A stretch of 64,000 nucleotides of DNA, taken from Atriophallophorus winterbourni (taxonomy: Eukaryota; Platyhelminthes; Trematoda; Plagiorchiida; Microphallidae). Shown here one piece after another: positions 52,001 through 63,310 of this stretch (positions are counted from its first letter, which is position 1; each line of letters starts with the position of its first letter). The notes beneath the pieces were generated by a model, which was not told where the DNA came from, did not search any database, and saw only the letters and a list, made by a program, of their open reading frames with translations. The stretch covers positions 62,001-126,000 of the forward strand of contig JACCGJ010010187.1 in the NCBI GenBank assembly GCA_013407085.1. Reading direction: 5' to 3'. Position numbers and translations under genes: made by a program.

Positions 52001-53900
52001 CAGTAGGGAATCTATGATCACGAATAGAATCTACTCCCAACACTGTTAAATCATGAGTTTTATATATTTTAGGACTAGGCAACCTGACCGTATCTTAGCC
52101 CCCGTGAGTCTCTGACACTTCGCCTGGATCAGACATGTGATTCTATACGTATGCATACACGGAGCTGTGAACGAACATGTGGAACAGCTAACCACTACTG
52201 TTACACATGGTTAAAATTGGACAATAATAACCATCATTAAAAAAGCTCATTTGCATGCCATTATTGTTGTTGTGGGTTGCAATATGCAATAAGAAAGAGG
52301 TAAAGTGTTGTTCAAATATTGAATTGATTTCTACATAAAAGTATATACAGAAAAATGAGACCATATTATGAAAAGTTTGAAAAGACGAATAAGAGTATGA
52401 TACAAGAACTCATGAGATGAGAATTCAAATCATTTGTCGGGATAGATCAGAAAAGATGATGATCCAAAATGACGCGAAAATGATGTATGTACAGAATAGT
52501 CCGTAACTCTTTGTACAATCGCGGTGCGCAAACGATGTTTTTCAGATCCCACATGTTCACACTAGGAAAAAGTAAAACGTTAGGGGAGACGATAAGCTAC
52601 GAAAAACATACAAAGAGCTGAAAACTTACGAGATTCAGAATTTGACCTCGGTCGAGACCCCAAAACAGGTTTTAGATCGTCCACATCGTTAACTGGCAGT
52701 AGTGACACTGGACGTGGTCAAATCAGAATAGAAAAAAATAAACTTTTAGTGAGACAAAAATAAGTCGCTTGGATGAACAGCGTTTGTTAGTTTCATTCAT
52801 TTGATTTTTACAATACCGAAAAAGCATGTCTCACTGCCATGCCATGGTATGCTTGGATGACGTATGTATGCATGCATAAAAGCACAAGCCTGATCAGGGA
52901 AAAGTGCATGTCAGTTTGATATTGAAGCGAATACTTGTAGCTCACGGATTGGATGTTGGTGGTCTGTGTTCGCTGAGCTGGCATTGTAGCAGTAGGACGT
53001 TTAGTCAGCAATCTAGACGGCATCGTCAGTTAAGCTTCTTGTGAACTGATCGTCGTGTCTTCTGATTTTTATACACTGGCCGTTTTTTCCTTGTCATTGG
53101 TTCTTCTCAAGGTCACACTGCAATTTCTATTTTCGTTTCTCGTATCTGTCTAGAACTGCGGCACTATGCCTGAACTACGATTGTGATTTCATACATACAT
53201 TCATATCCAGACAAATACACAAATAAGATAATGTTAGTGAGGTTGCATGATCTCAACGATGGTAATCAACTCAGTGTTGTATCACCTGTAGTACAGAAGA
53301 ACTGCGCAATTACACATCCGCACACAAGCGTGGAATCAAGCAGTCTGATCACTTGATCCCAGTCAAGTGAAGTGACGATACTCACGAAGAATGATGAATA
53401 CGAAAGTGGCAAGAATATGTTTTGGTCCGATCGTGCAGCCATAATGGAAAGAAATTTTCAGCGCAGTTTTGGAGTAACATTTTGCTTTTGACACAGACCA
53501 CGGCTAATGCAATATGGAATTTTATCGATGGTAGCACCAAAAAGCAAGAAAAAGGCTAACCAAATATTTATTCGCGAGTAAGACGAAAACTTTTTAAGCA
53601 AGATACGAACCGATTTATTCCTGAGGCTGATAATAGAAAAATACCGGTAATACTGACCAAGTGCGATTGAGATCCACTTATCTGGGGGCCCTCAGGAACG
53701 GAACAATCGCAAAATGAAGTGGCAAATAGTGGCAGAATGGTAGTTTCAAGGTACTTAAATTGCGTTCGTCTTGAGAAGGGTTTGCGGTGCGAGAAAATGA
53801 CAAGACTGATTCAGGCAAAGTGCTGTACAATCAGACTGCACGTGGGTTAGGAAACCGTCAAGTTATCCAGGCCCAGATATAATATAAAAATGAGTGTGAG
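52000..53900. repeat. Rep-C fragments in both orientations
   Basis: 52000-52150 and 53075-53210 (minus) and 53785-53900 (plus) carry pieces of the Rep-C consensus seen at 54610-54865: the AGCCTGATCCAGGCAAAGTG start, GCACGTGGGCTAAGATACTG, CAGGCCTAGACAGATA and the GAGAATGAAAATAGAAATGG block. No open frame is conserved among copies. Confidence 0.5.
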
Positions 53901-54609
53901 TCCATTGACCATCAATGCAAATACGGCTGAGACTTGAAAACAGCCATATTACTTGTATTACATGCCGAATCGTACAACAGCAAATTACCAAGGACAATTG
54001 TACTTATTTCAACATGAACCACTTCGTGCAGGAAGAAAGCACAATGTTACACAGTTACCCCTCCATGTTGGACTGTTTAGTGCAGAAAGCAGAAGATAGA
54101 AACTTCAGTTTACCGAAAACCAATATATACAGGTCTTCAGGTCCACAGCCTCATCCATGTTTCATAAGAGAGAACATTTGTGCGGTGATTAAATGGAACA
54201 GAAACATGCGCATGGTGAAGTTGGTCAATGGCTCTTTGACCATGGTCAGGCAAAAATGATTTTAAAGATGCTATTGGTAAATGTATACCAATCAGCGAAA
54301 CCCGACAAAAATTAGCGCTTAGTGAACCAGAGGCAGGTATGCAAATAGCATGTGCCTGGAAAAATGAACGACGGGTGTTGGATTGTGGTCCATTACTATT
54401 AGCCACACGGATGTGCGATTATGTAGTGCTTCGGTGCTGTGCAGCTGGTAGAAATAAAACGAACCGGATTACCTGACTAATCAAAGTTTACAACGGAAAG
54501 AAATTGCTTTGGGTGAGCCATGTTTTACCTTTGCAACAAACCCATCTTCACTAAATTCAAAATATCTGACTCGCCCATGACAACCAACTTCCATTGTTCC
54601 CACGACTAT

Positions 54610-54865
54610 TCTGGTATGAAAGCACAAGCCTGATCCAGGCAAAGTGCCGTACAGTCAGAGACTGCACGTGGGCTAAGATACTGTCAGGTTGCCCAGGCCT
54701 AGACAGATATGAGAATGAAAATAGAAATGGTAGTGAGACTACAGCCAGTTTCAGCATGCAGCTCACTACCTCTGGCCAATCAATTTACCACGGTGTTAGC
54801 CGCACAGCACATACGTACTGTACGATTGCACATCCGTGCACGGTTAAAGAGGTGATGTTCTAATA
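54610..54865 (+). repeat. Rep-C dispersed repeat, best copy
   Basis: About 255 bp, closely matched by 57965-58200 (plus) and, in reverse, by 55085-55240. It starts near AGCCTGATCCAGGCAAAGTG and ends near a GCACATCCG block. The nature of the family is unknown. Confidence 0.65.
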
Positions 54866-55084
54866 CCCATATTCTGTACCCTCACAAGTTCACTCTGCTG
54901 TTGCCGTATAAATACAAACCATGTCCACGGTCAATCGCACTCAGTGGGCTCTTGGACCATGGACTCCCGATCAACGTTCCATTCCAGCCTTGTTGTTTTC
55001 CTGACTGTTGGGTTAAGAACAACGAAACACCGACGATACATCCATTATAAGAACAACTAACAATGTGCTAAATTTATTTGAAAC

Positions 55085-55240
55085 GGTAGGAAGCTGCCTG
55101 CGGAAACACGCTGGAGACTCACTGCCATTTCTATTTTCTTATATCTGTCTAGGCCTGTGCAACCTGATTGTATCTAAGCACACGTGCAGTGACTGCAACT
55201 TTGCTTGGATCAGGCTCGTGATTTCATACATACATACCAT
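55085..55240 (-). repeat. Rep-C copy (minus)
   Basis: The reverse complement shows AGCCTGATCCAAGCAAAGTT, GCACGTGTGC, GCCTAGACAGATATAAGAAA and AATGGCAGTGAG, matching Rep-C. Confidence 0.6.
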
Positions 55241-55353
55241 TACTATTAGAAGCGAATACAGCAAAGAAATAAAAGTAGGGGATTGAAGTGCAACAATACT
55301 TTAAGCCCATACAATAGTGAAACAGGCCCAAAATGGTGACTGGAATCGCTCAA

Positions 55354-55394
55354 TTAGTAGCCATGCAAAATATGCAAATACTTCTCGACGGCGG
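55354..55394 (-). CDS. ldb: Candidate terminal LDB exon
   Basis: A CACTAAG acceptor in the right phase would add PAVEKYLHILHGY and a TAA stop after a 92-base intron. The acceptor lacks a good pyrimidine tract, and the peptide has no known counterpart that I can recall, so this is tentative. Confidence 0.25.
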
Positions 55395-56666
55395 CTTAGT
55401 GATATAATGATTTTTTTTAAAACATGACAGGGAGGTGTGTGAGTTTCGAAATGATAATGAAAATACGAATAAGCGGAGAAGCTTACGTTCTGACGGTAAC
55501 TGAACGCCATTTCCATTCGTATTAAAAGTTCCAAACATTACCGGAGATTGTGACGCTTTCATAGCAGATGGAGGCAATGGTTGCGAAGAGGTTGAATGGA
55601 TTAGATTAGAATCCAAAGCTTCTGGAGTATATGAGGTAGGTGGTGAACACATGGTTGTACCCGAATGTGAAACGGGGTTAATGGTACTCGGACATCCGGT
55701 CATTTCAGTTGAAAGGAGAAAGTTGGCCTGCGATACGGTACATGGTCCTAATACACCATTGGGCAAAGTAGGTGTAAAGCGAGCAGGATGTCTTGAGGAA
55801 AGCATATTTGGCGATACACAGGTCGGAAAACCACCATCGATTAACGAAGATGTACTATTGGAACGGCCTGGGTGATGAATCATCTCCGGTGGACCGGAAT
55901 TGGGAGGGTTTGAATAAATGTCTTGAAAGATTAGAAAACTATATTAGAAAAATAATTCTGGATAATAACAAATATTCGAAAGCAACTAACCTCTAGAAGG
56001 ATTTATCCCACCAGACTTGCTGGGAACAGGGAGATACTGCTGAGATCCCATCGGCGGATTGTGTAACGCAAAACGATTAGATTGTTGAGCGATCGCCATA
56101 GAAACGGGAATGTTAGTATTATGTGGCGCAGCCAGGTTGTTTTGAAAATGTAAATCATTGGGATTGAGTTGAAGTTGCGAATTTACATGACTAGACATGA
56201 GTGAGCCGCGGAAAGGATTTCCTGGCAAAGAATGAGGACCGCAATTAAGAGGGACATTCATGCTCATGGGAGAAGAGGCAAGATTTGAGGATTCATTAGA
56301 GCCATGGTAACCAGGATGGATATGCGAGCCAGCGTTCAGCGCAGCCGCAGTAGCTTCATACTGACTGTTCTCAAGTCGCGTAATCAAACGCTCATCTTCA
56401 TCGCCGAAGTCCCCACCCATTAGCGTTGGTTCGCCTACGATCATGACATCCTAAAACGGGAAACAGTATTTAAAAAAGAAAAAAGGACCGGGGTAAGCAA
56501 AATCAAAGAGGACTTACGCCAGGTTGAGCTATGTGATGAGGGGGCATGGGAAGAGGTGATTGTTTTCGTTTTGAGCCACGACCGGAACCGCTACTGTTAC
56601 TGCTTGCCTCGTTAGCAGCACTGCCTTTCCGTTTTCGACGCTTGCTTGGTTGACGTGTGGCTTCTG
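55354..56666 (-). CDS. ldb: LIM-domain-binding protein (LDB/Chip/CLIM), 3' part of gene
   Basis: LDB proteins are nuclear adaptors that dimerise and bind LIM-homeodomain and LIM-only proteins to bridge enhancers and promoters. Three firm exons are seen: 56666-56518, 56450-55991 and 55921-55487. A possible last one lies at 55394-55354. They code for the nuclear localisation signal (RQPSKRRKRK) and the LIM-interaction domain (DVMIVGEPTLMGGDFGDEDE and RLITRLENSQYE), which are nearly identical to animal LDB1, then a long low-complexity Ser/Asn/Pro/Met-rich tail of about 280 residues that is much longer than in vertebrates. The N-terminal dimerisation domain is not in the window as far as I can see. 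Its exons probably lie beyond 64000, with an upstream intron over 7 kb holding LINE copies. Confidence 0.9.
55487..55921 (-). CDS. ldb: LDB exon, low-complexity tail
   Basis: The acceptor is TAATCTTTCAAG and the donor is GAAC|GTAAGC, 435 bases. It codes for IYSNPPNSGPPEMIHHPGRS, Ser/Pro/Thr-rich sequence, and GTFNTNGNGVQLPSE. The splice phase (1) shows that at least one more exon follows. Confidence 0.88.
55991..56450 (-). CDS. ldb: LDB exon with LIM-interaction domain
   Basis: The acceptor is CCCGTTTTAG, phase 0 from the previous exon, 460 bases, and the donor is AGAG|GTTAGT. It begins with the LIM-interaction domain and continues with a His/Asn/Ser/Pro/Met-rich region. Confidence 0.93.
56518..56666 (-). 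CDS. ldb: LDB exon with nuclear localisation signal
   Basis: The acceptor is TTATTACACTTCAG and the donor is GGC|GTAAGT. It codes for ATRQPSKRRKRKGSAANEAS through GRGSKRKQSPLPMPPHHIAQ to PG. The first codon is split after one base in the previous, unseen exon. Confidence 0.9.
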
Positions 56667-57079
56667 AAGTGTAATAAGAAAAATCATGTGCTTTTAGCAT
56701 ACTTTTTCAACCTTATATTCCACACATTGATGGTATCTGGATGCAAACTAATCTTAATTATCAGTGGGATTCAATTGAAGCTGTCGACGGTGCAATGTTG
56801 CACCTATAATGAGACTTATATTAGTCCCTACACAGATTATGTTCAAGTTCAAATTCGGCAAAGATTTGTAAGATTTCATGGCCCAGGATTGGAACCAAAA
56901 GTCCAGAACGATAATCGCTTGAAATTATAAGCACCAGCGCGACAGTGAAAATTGTACGCTTTTAATGAAAAAAGTCATTCGTAACACTAATTCTTGATAA
57001 CTGTTTGCTATGCTGATTTCATTAGCGCAGCCCTAAAGCTCAGTTTAGCAAGTACCATTCGCAGTTTAACACGCAACGA

Positions 57080-57500
57080 TCGATGATGGAATATGAAGCC
57101 AGAAAGAACCAAAAAGTCAAATTGTTGACCGAAAGAATCGAATACCTTGAGGCATCATCCGCTGCCATTTTTGGAACAACGTCGTCTTTAGACAATCACG
57201 GGGTGTAAGACTGTAAGCCTTTTGACGGGACATCAGTTCTTGCATCGGCTCAAGTATCATACAAAGACGGAAAAAGTTCAACGTATTTGGAGTCATTCCG
57301 TACCGAGTGATATTTTTCGTAAGTTGCTCGAGAAAAACCGGATCCTAAAATGGAAAACAAAAAACGAAATTATAGTTTTTTCGCAAAAGAAACCATCGAA
57401 TATCACACTGGCACCGAAGACTGTTGCACGTTGTGGTTTAAGACGTCTGGCCAGGTTGGATAAGAAACGATCAACAATTATTAATTGCCGCTAAAAGTTT
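57080..57500 (+). other. Unrecognised coding-like segment (frame-broken)
   Basis: One frame from about 57085 reads MEYEARKNQKVKLLTERIEY and LEASSAAIFGTTSSLDNHG, then stops. Another (57222-57494) reads LKYHTKTEKVQRIWSHSVPS, DIFRKLLEKNRILKWKTKNE and APKTVARCGLRRLARLDKK. The composition is protein-like and fits a decayed retroelement or gene fragment. I do not recognise the family. It lies in the presumed LDB intron, antisense to LDB. Confidence 0.3.
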
Positions 57501-57959
57501 ACCTATTCGCCTAAAAATGCCTTACTATCAGTGCACTACGTCGAGTCTGCATGTGGCTGCGACTTTGTGAAACAATATTGCGAGATTAGAGGCGTTTTGG
57601 TTGAACAAGCAATTTTAAAGTGATAGCCCATTTGCAATGTAATTGTCGCGTCATTTGAATCCAGGTCTACGTTTCATATGTTCTTCGTATCAACTGATTA
57701 TAAAAGGTACGTTATCAGTCAGAAAATAATATAAACGTTTAGTAAGTTTATGAACACATGGAAAGCTCCTGACAACAGAATGGTTCATGCAGCTGCGTTG
57801 GTTGTTCCAAATACATGAAGTCATACGAAGCGAATCCACTCGATACCTCGTTGGGCTGACCGACTAGTTATGTCTAATTTTACATTGTTTACTCATCATT
57901 ATCGGACAAAGTGCCAAGCAACATAAAGGAGGAAAAGCAGGTAAGCCAAAGCGTAAAAA

Positions 57960-58205
57960 GAAAGCAGGCAAGTGGCACAAGCCTTATTCCGACAAAGTGC
58001 CGCACAGTAATTGATTGCAAGTGGGCCAAGATACTGTCAGGTTACCCAGGTCTAGACAGATATGAGAAAGAAAATAGAAATGGTAGTGAGACTCCAGTCT
58101 GGTTCAGAATGCAGTTCACTACCGGTGGCCAATCATTTTAACATGGTGGTAGACGCACTGCACAGAAACAGTGTACTATTGCACATCCGCGCAAATGAAA
58201 GTAAA
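57960..58205 (+). repeat. Rep-C copy (plus)
   Basis: It closely matches 54610-54865, with GCACAAGCCTTATTCCGACA, AAGTGCCGCACAG, GGTCTAGACAGATATGAGAA and GAAAATAGAAATGGTAGTGA, ending at ATTGCACATCCGCGC. Confidence 0.65.
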
Positions 58206-58379
58206 CAGCACTCGTATATGTAGTTTTACTGCAGGTGATTTTGTGATTGTTATAACATATGATACAATGACTTATGATAAAAACATAACACATCAGCGAT
58301 ACTGACTTCGGTTGAAGCTATAGCACGTAAAGTTCCGACCAATTATTAGGTGGATCTTTCGGGCACCACCGAGACAAAG

Positions 58380-59300
58380 AAACATGGTCAACAGAGCCAG
58401 ACTGCGGTAAGTTTCTTCACTCAAGCGCGCCACGTTATGAACTGGCAACCCACCTATTTTTTCCAGAATCGACGAGGCTCGGCGAATAAGACGTAGTACG
58501 TAAGTGGCAATGAGCTATTCTTACAACGATCCAACTATCACAAAAAGCTAGCATAAGCATTTCCGTCCGTGCCATTATAAACCTAACACCAGTTTGTAAA
58601 TATTTATAGCAGCAACGTAATTCTGCCACCGAATGCGATAAAACTTGAACAGGCAACGCGTGCCAAAAAGCCGATGATCATCTGCCGCTCGGATAGACCG
58701 GGTTCCGAAACCATAGAGAATCGTAGCACGTACAACTGCGTTGTACACTCGGCATTTAGTATGGAGCGAAATATTGCGCCGCGCCATAAATGCGAAGGTT
58801 AGCGAACGTTACACCCGATGTGTGCACGTTGTGAGATCTTGTTCTCAACATCACCGCGAGCAGAGATAGAACTGCTGAGGTAATCTCAACTGTATTAGAT
58901 TGAAACCACAGTTACATTTGGAAGAAAGTCGCTCCAGTCCTGGGTACGTTTTAGACTTCTAAGGTATAAAACATTTACCATGTCTTGAAGCTTCAAGTGC
59001 TAGGCGGTCCATGGTTTGTTGGATTATACAAGTGCGATATCATCCTTATACTCTAGATCAGTAGCTTACTCACCAGGCAGAAGTTCAACGCCCGCGACCC
59101 TCAGATAATCTTGAGTTTTCTTAGGTAAATCGTCGATCGCGGTTATAAAAAAAGATTAGGCGGCACTGCCGCACCCCACTGGAGAAACAAAACAAGGATG
59201 ACAACTGTCTATACGATCGTACCATTTCCAAGGTTTGACATGCTTTCTTTAGGCAAACATACTTCTTGGGCATCCTATATCTCAATATACAGTTCCACTA
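58380..59300 (-). mobile_element. Degenerate SR2-like RTE LINE (RT and C-terminal part)
   Basis: The minus strand reads in several frames through an 'LEYKDDIAL'-type YADD region near 59055, an 'LKLQDMV' segment near 58985, the 'SSSISARGDVENKISQR' segment near 58860, and then ARRNISLHTKCRVYNAVVRA and TILYGFGTRSIRAADDHRLF (58787-58680). This is the RT thumb and connector order of trematode SR2-like RTE elements (S-I-S-G-G-(R)-..E-I-S-R, L-S-K-R-VY-A-VR-LLYG-ETW). It is full of stops. Confidence 0.65.
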
Positions 59301-59349
59301 ACTTTCGCGACCGATCGAATCGATTGCTACTCGGATGACGAGGAATAAC

Positions 59350-60770
59350 ATGATAGTTGACCTTGATCGGCACAAAACCTAGTCTGGTAGTCGCGGATCT
59401 CTTCCCGTTTGGGGGTCATTTGCTTGTGCATGTTAAAAACGGGCGAACCCACCTCGAGTTGCTGTTAGCGAACGAAAAATTCGACGGAAAATTCCAGGTG
59501 AAACAGCGACGCATCAAATGGCGGAAGTTAGTGCTTTGCGTACAAGCTAAGCAGTCTTTCGTCAAAAGCTGCTCGTTTGAAGATAGTCGATATACATGTG
59601 CTTTCAGGTCTCCAGCTAAGATTAAAATGTCATATCCCGATGCAAATTCAATGAGTTTTGTAACTCATCCTCGACAAGGTCAGAACTACAATTACATGGA
59701 GTGTAGGGGAGCAACTACGAACAAGTTGCAAGATTCAGTGCGAAATCAGTGAAAAAGCCTGGCCTAAACCAGACATTCTTGCCTGACAAAAGCGACTTTC
59801 GACCAGGATTCAGGCCAATAGTTATACTGAAGTTCCGTCACTCAATTCGATGCCGACGGCAGCTAGACCGAATACTATGGCTGTCTTTACTTGACAGGTG
59901 TAGATAGCAAAACTCGTATAATATCGAGAGATTAGACAACTGTGACCTAATCTGAACTAGAAAACAGTGAATTTAGACTGAGTTCTGTGGCTAATGTCGT
60001 CTATCATTTACTTTTTTCCATACAAATAATCACTGCAACTAGTCGAGGGTGGTCATTAAAGAAAAATAATTGCTAACAGTCACAAAGCCAGTCTAGTATA
60101 AACTATGCGTAGTATGATCATTTTGGTTGGACAAGTCAGTCTACTGGCGAAAAGAGTTACGCTAGCTATTGCTATTTCAAGATGAATCGATTGAAGTTTC
60201 GTAATACAGAGGTCGACTTCGTATCAGTGGGACATACCTTTAGTTAAGCCCTGTAAAAATAGCTTAGTGGCAACTGAGTGGGTATAGTATTTTGGATTCA
60301 TCAAATTACTCAGCGGTCGAGGTATGTCTAAAAGAAACATTGAAATACTGCATAAACGCCATCATAAAGACTTGATTACGGAGTCTACTTCATGGTTTAT
60401 TACGAATACGATTTGCTACGAAGTAACCAGCACCTCATAGGTACCTCGATTCTTTCCTGCTACTCTTAATGACAAATATCAACCAACAAAATACCAGGAA
60501 ACATCTTGTCAGATACAAGGTTACCTTAAATAGGAAAACATCTGAATCTTTTACGACGGCCTAATAGTGTCCATAATTTTCAAATGATTATCTGATTTTC
60601 CTAAGGTTCCAAGGTTGTCACGGCCGGGGCGGTTTTGGGGATAAGCTCCCAATTCCAAAAATGCTCCAATGGCCCGCGTCTCATATAGCCTCTGACAACC
60701 AAGTCCAGCTCCTGGCCTGCACGCGTGGTCCTGTGTGACCCGGCGGAACTGCTTCTACTGACAGGAGAAA
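59350..60770. other. No gene recognised
   Basis: A 131-codon plus frame at 59357-59752 has no family resemblance and lies beside the degenerate SR2-like element, so it may be antisense to its 5' part. The rest shows nothing. Confidence 0.4.
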
Positions 60771-60804
60771 GGGCGAAGGCGGCTGACTGGCGCCTCAAAA
60801 CCAG

Positions 60805-61366
60805 CATGCTTCGGGCAGGTGGAGCTCGTTAGTCCATGAAGGCGGCCCACCTAGGGGAAGGAAAACCCTTATCTCAAACCTCCACTGCCTTGTGGCTACA
60901 TCCATTCATGGAAAAGGCTTCAGGAGTCAACCTCGAGGAAAAATCCGGAGCCGGAGTCCCGTTAGGCAGTCCGAAGTTTATTCAACTTCGTCCTGCCAGC
61001 TCCTGCGACGGCATCGTTGTCCAAACGTATCAGCCTAGCTGTTCCTTTGGTTCCAGTGGTGCCGTGGAGAGGGAGCACTTGCTGCATGGGCAACAGCTAG
61101 TTCTCCATATTGAACTGCCCTGGCGTACATCACAACGCACAAATGGAGAGGACACTCCATTCCGCTTCTACGGAAAATAACACGGGAAGCAGCAGATACC
61201 GGTTAAAAGCTATGGCTCGACTGGCGTAGAGCTAAGCGCCTGGGGCTGCTTTCGACGGTGGGAGAGACTTCCAGGTCTCATTGGACGGCTACCGCCCGCC
61301 TCAAGCTGGGCAGCCCCCAGTCAATAAGGTGCCGTCTCGCCACGGTCTGCTATCCTCATTGGGTGC
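60805..61366 (+). repeat. RTE leader (5' untranslated region) with an upstream open frame
   Basis: It matches 3024-3471 closely. It holds an open frame of 114 codons (60836-61180) whose counterpart in the copy at 3053 is interrupted after about 17 codons. The leader is clearly richer in G and C than the host DNA. Confidence 0.6.
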
Positions 61367-62120
61367 ATGGGGATTAGGAATCAACCGACAAGCAGACTGT
61401 ATTTTTCCGCACCAGCGAATCGAAATACCAAACAACAAATGTCAGTTCTGAAACTTGGAACCTGGAACGTCCGGTCCATGCTTCCAGGATTTCATGACGA
61501 CGTCTCGAATATCAGAGGCGTTAGAAAGTCCGCCGTGATTAACGAGCTAAAGAGGCTGAATGTCGACGTGGCTGCCCTACAAGAGACGCGATTACCAGAC
61601 ACTGGTAAGCTAACAGAAAGTGATTACACATTCTTTTGGAAAGCAAGCGGTTCCGATGAGCCTCGACTGCATGGAGTTGGGTTTGTCGTGCGAAACGACA
61701 TATTAAAAGCAACAGAACCGAGCAGCAGCGGGAGCGAACGGATTTGGACTTTAAATCTGAGGTGCATTACTGGTACCATTACGTTGGTCAACGTTTATGC
61801 ACCGACGCTCTCTGCGACGCCTGCTGAAAAAGACGCTTTTTATCATAACCTCACAGCCGTCCTAAAAAAGGTGCCACAGAAAAACTGTGTAGTGGTATTG
61901 GGTGATTTCAATGCCAGAGTTGGTGCAGATTACGAGTCTTGACAAAACTGTCTCGGAAGGTTTGGTGTAGGTAAAACCAATGAAAATGGGCAACGCCTTT
62001 TAGAATTGTGCATACAGATCAATCTTTGTCAGTAACACTTTCTTTCAAACAAAACCACAGCATAAAGTCTCTCGGGAAGATCCTCGCTCTAAGCATTGGC
62101 ATCAGCTTGATTTTATTCTT
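61367..62120 (+). pseudogene. RTE endonuclease domain (broken)
   Basis: An apurinic/apyrimidinic-type endonuclease nicks the target DNA for target-primed insertion. Visible motifs are LKLGTWNVRSM (Asn of motif I), VAALQETRLPD (catalytic Glu), LVNVYAPT and VVVLGDFNARVGAD (catalytic Asp and Asn), followed by a DFILVKR and a DTDHSLV block further on. A TGA at 61940-61942 replaces a conserved tryptophan-like position after DYES. A frameshift follows near 62028. Database entries for this family are often named 'craniofacial development protein 2-like'. Confidence 0.85.
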
Positions 62121-62144
62121 GTTAAGCGAACTAACATAGGAAGC

Positions 62145-62465
62145 GTGCTCCTCACCATGTCATATCAAAGCGCAGACTGCGACACTGATCATTCACTGGT
62201 CTGTGCAAAACTGAAGCTTCCCCACACCAGATTTCACCGCACCAAATTGTCTGCTAAGCCTAGGATAGACGTCACTCACATGTGCGAACCTAATCTAACT
62301 GCGAGATTCGTAAAAGACTTCACAGACGAGTTCAACAAGACAACCCCACTTGAATCTGCTTCAGAAAACTGGGAATTGATAAAAAGCTGCATATGCCGAG
62401 TCGCACTTTCGGTCCGAAGAAAGCTCGAACGAGCGACTGGTTCGAAGCAAACGCTTCTGAGATGA
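62145..62465 (+). pseudogene. RTE endonuclease end and linker (frame-shifted part)
   Basis: It continues the polyprotein with SADCDTDHSLVCAKLKLPHT (the D-H catalytic motif of the endonuclease) and ENWELIKSCICRVALSV, then leaves frame near 62400, where the RT frame takes over. Confidence 0.75.
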
Positions 62466-63310
62466 CTGCTGTGCTGGATGAGAAACGCGCAGCGTTCTTG
62501 AATTTCAAAGGTATGCCAACAGATGAAAACTTACGTCTTCTAAAAGCAGCTAGAAATAAGGTCCAACAGACTGCAAGGCGATGTGCAAACGACTATTGGA
62601 CTGAAGTTAGCCTCAATATCCAAAAAGCTGCGGATACCGGAAATTTTCACGGTATGTATGATGGGATCAAGAGAGCCATTGGCCCAAACAAACTTAAAAC
62701 GGCTCCCATTAAGTCTTTATCTGGTAAGCCGATTGTCGACAAAACTCAACAGATGGAAAGATGGGTAGAGCACTTCTCCTCCCTCTACTCTAGGGACAGT
62801 ACGGTTCTACCGCATGCACTTGAAAATGTCGAACGGTTGCCGACCATTGAATATCTAGATACCCCTCCTACTCTTGATGAGCTCAATAAGGCAATCGACC
62901 GCTTAGCGAATGGGAAGGCCCCTGGTGACGACGGAATTCCACCTGAGCTCATCAAATGCGGTACAGCAGCATTATTACAGCCTTTTCACCATTTGCTTCT
63001 TCAGTGCTGGCAGGAGGGGGGTGTCCCACAAGAGATGCGAGACACAAAGATCATCACGCTATTTAAGAATAAGGGTGACAGAGGCGACTGCAACAATTAC
63101 AGAGGAATCTCCCTTCTGAATGTTGTAGGCAAATTGTTTGCTAAAGTCTTACAGATCCGGCTGCAAGTTTTAGCTAATAGAATTTACTACGAATCTCAAT
63201 GTGGCTTCCGCAAGGGAAGATCAACCGTTGACATGATCTTCTCCCTGAGACAACTTCAAGAAAAGTGTCGGGAACAGCGTATGCAATTATACGCTGTTTT
63301 TATTGATTAA
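62393..63310 (+). pseudogene. RTE reverse transcriptase, first part
   Basis: It codes for KKARTSDWFEANASEMTAVL, the finger motifs GKAPGDDGIPPELIKCG and LFKNKGDRGDCNNYRGISLL, and palm CGFRKGRSTVDMIFSLRQLQ up to YAVFID. A one-base loss at about 63307 creates a TAA inside the F-(I/V)-D-L-(T/K)-KAFD motif A. The next bases still code for LTKAFDYVSREGLFKML. Confidence 0.88.

Noticed and set aside
59357..59752. Open frame of 131 codons on the plus strand
   Set aside because: No family motif, no splice context, and it lies next to a degenerate LINE on the other strand.
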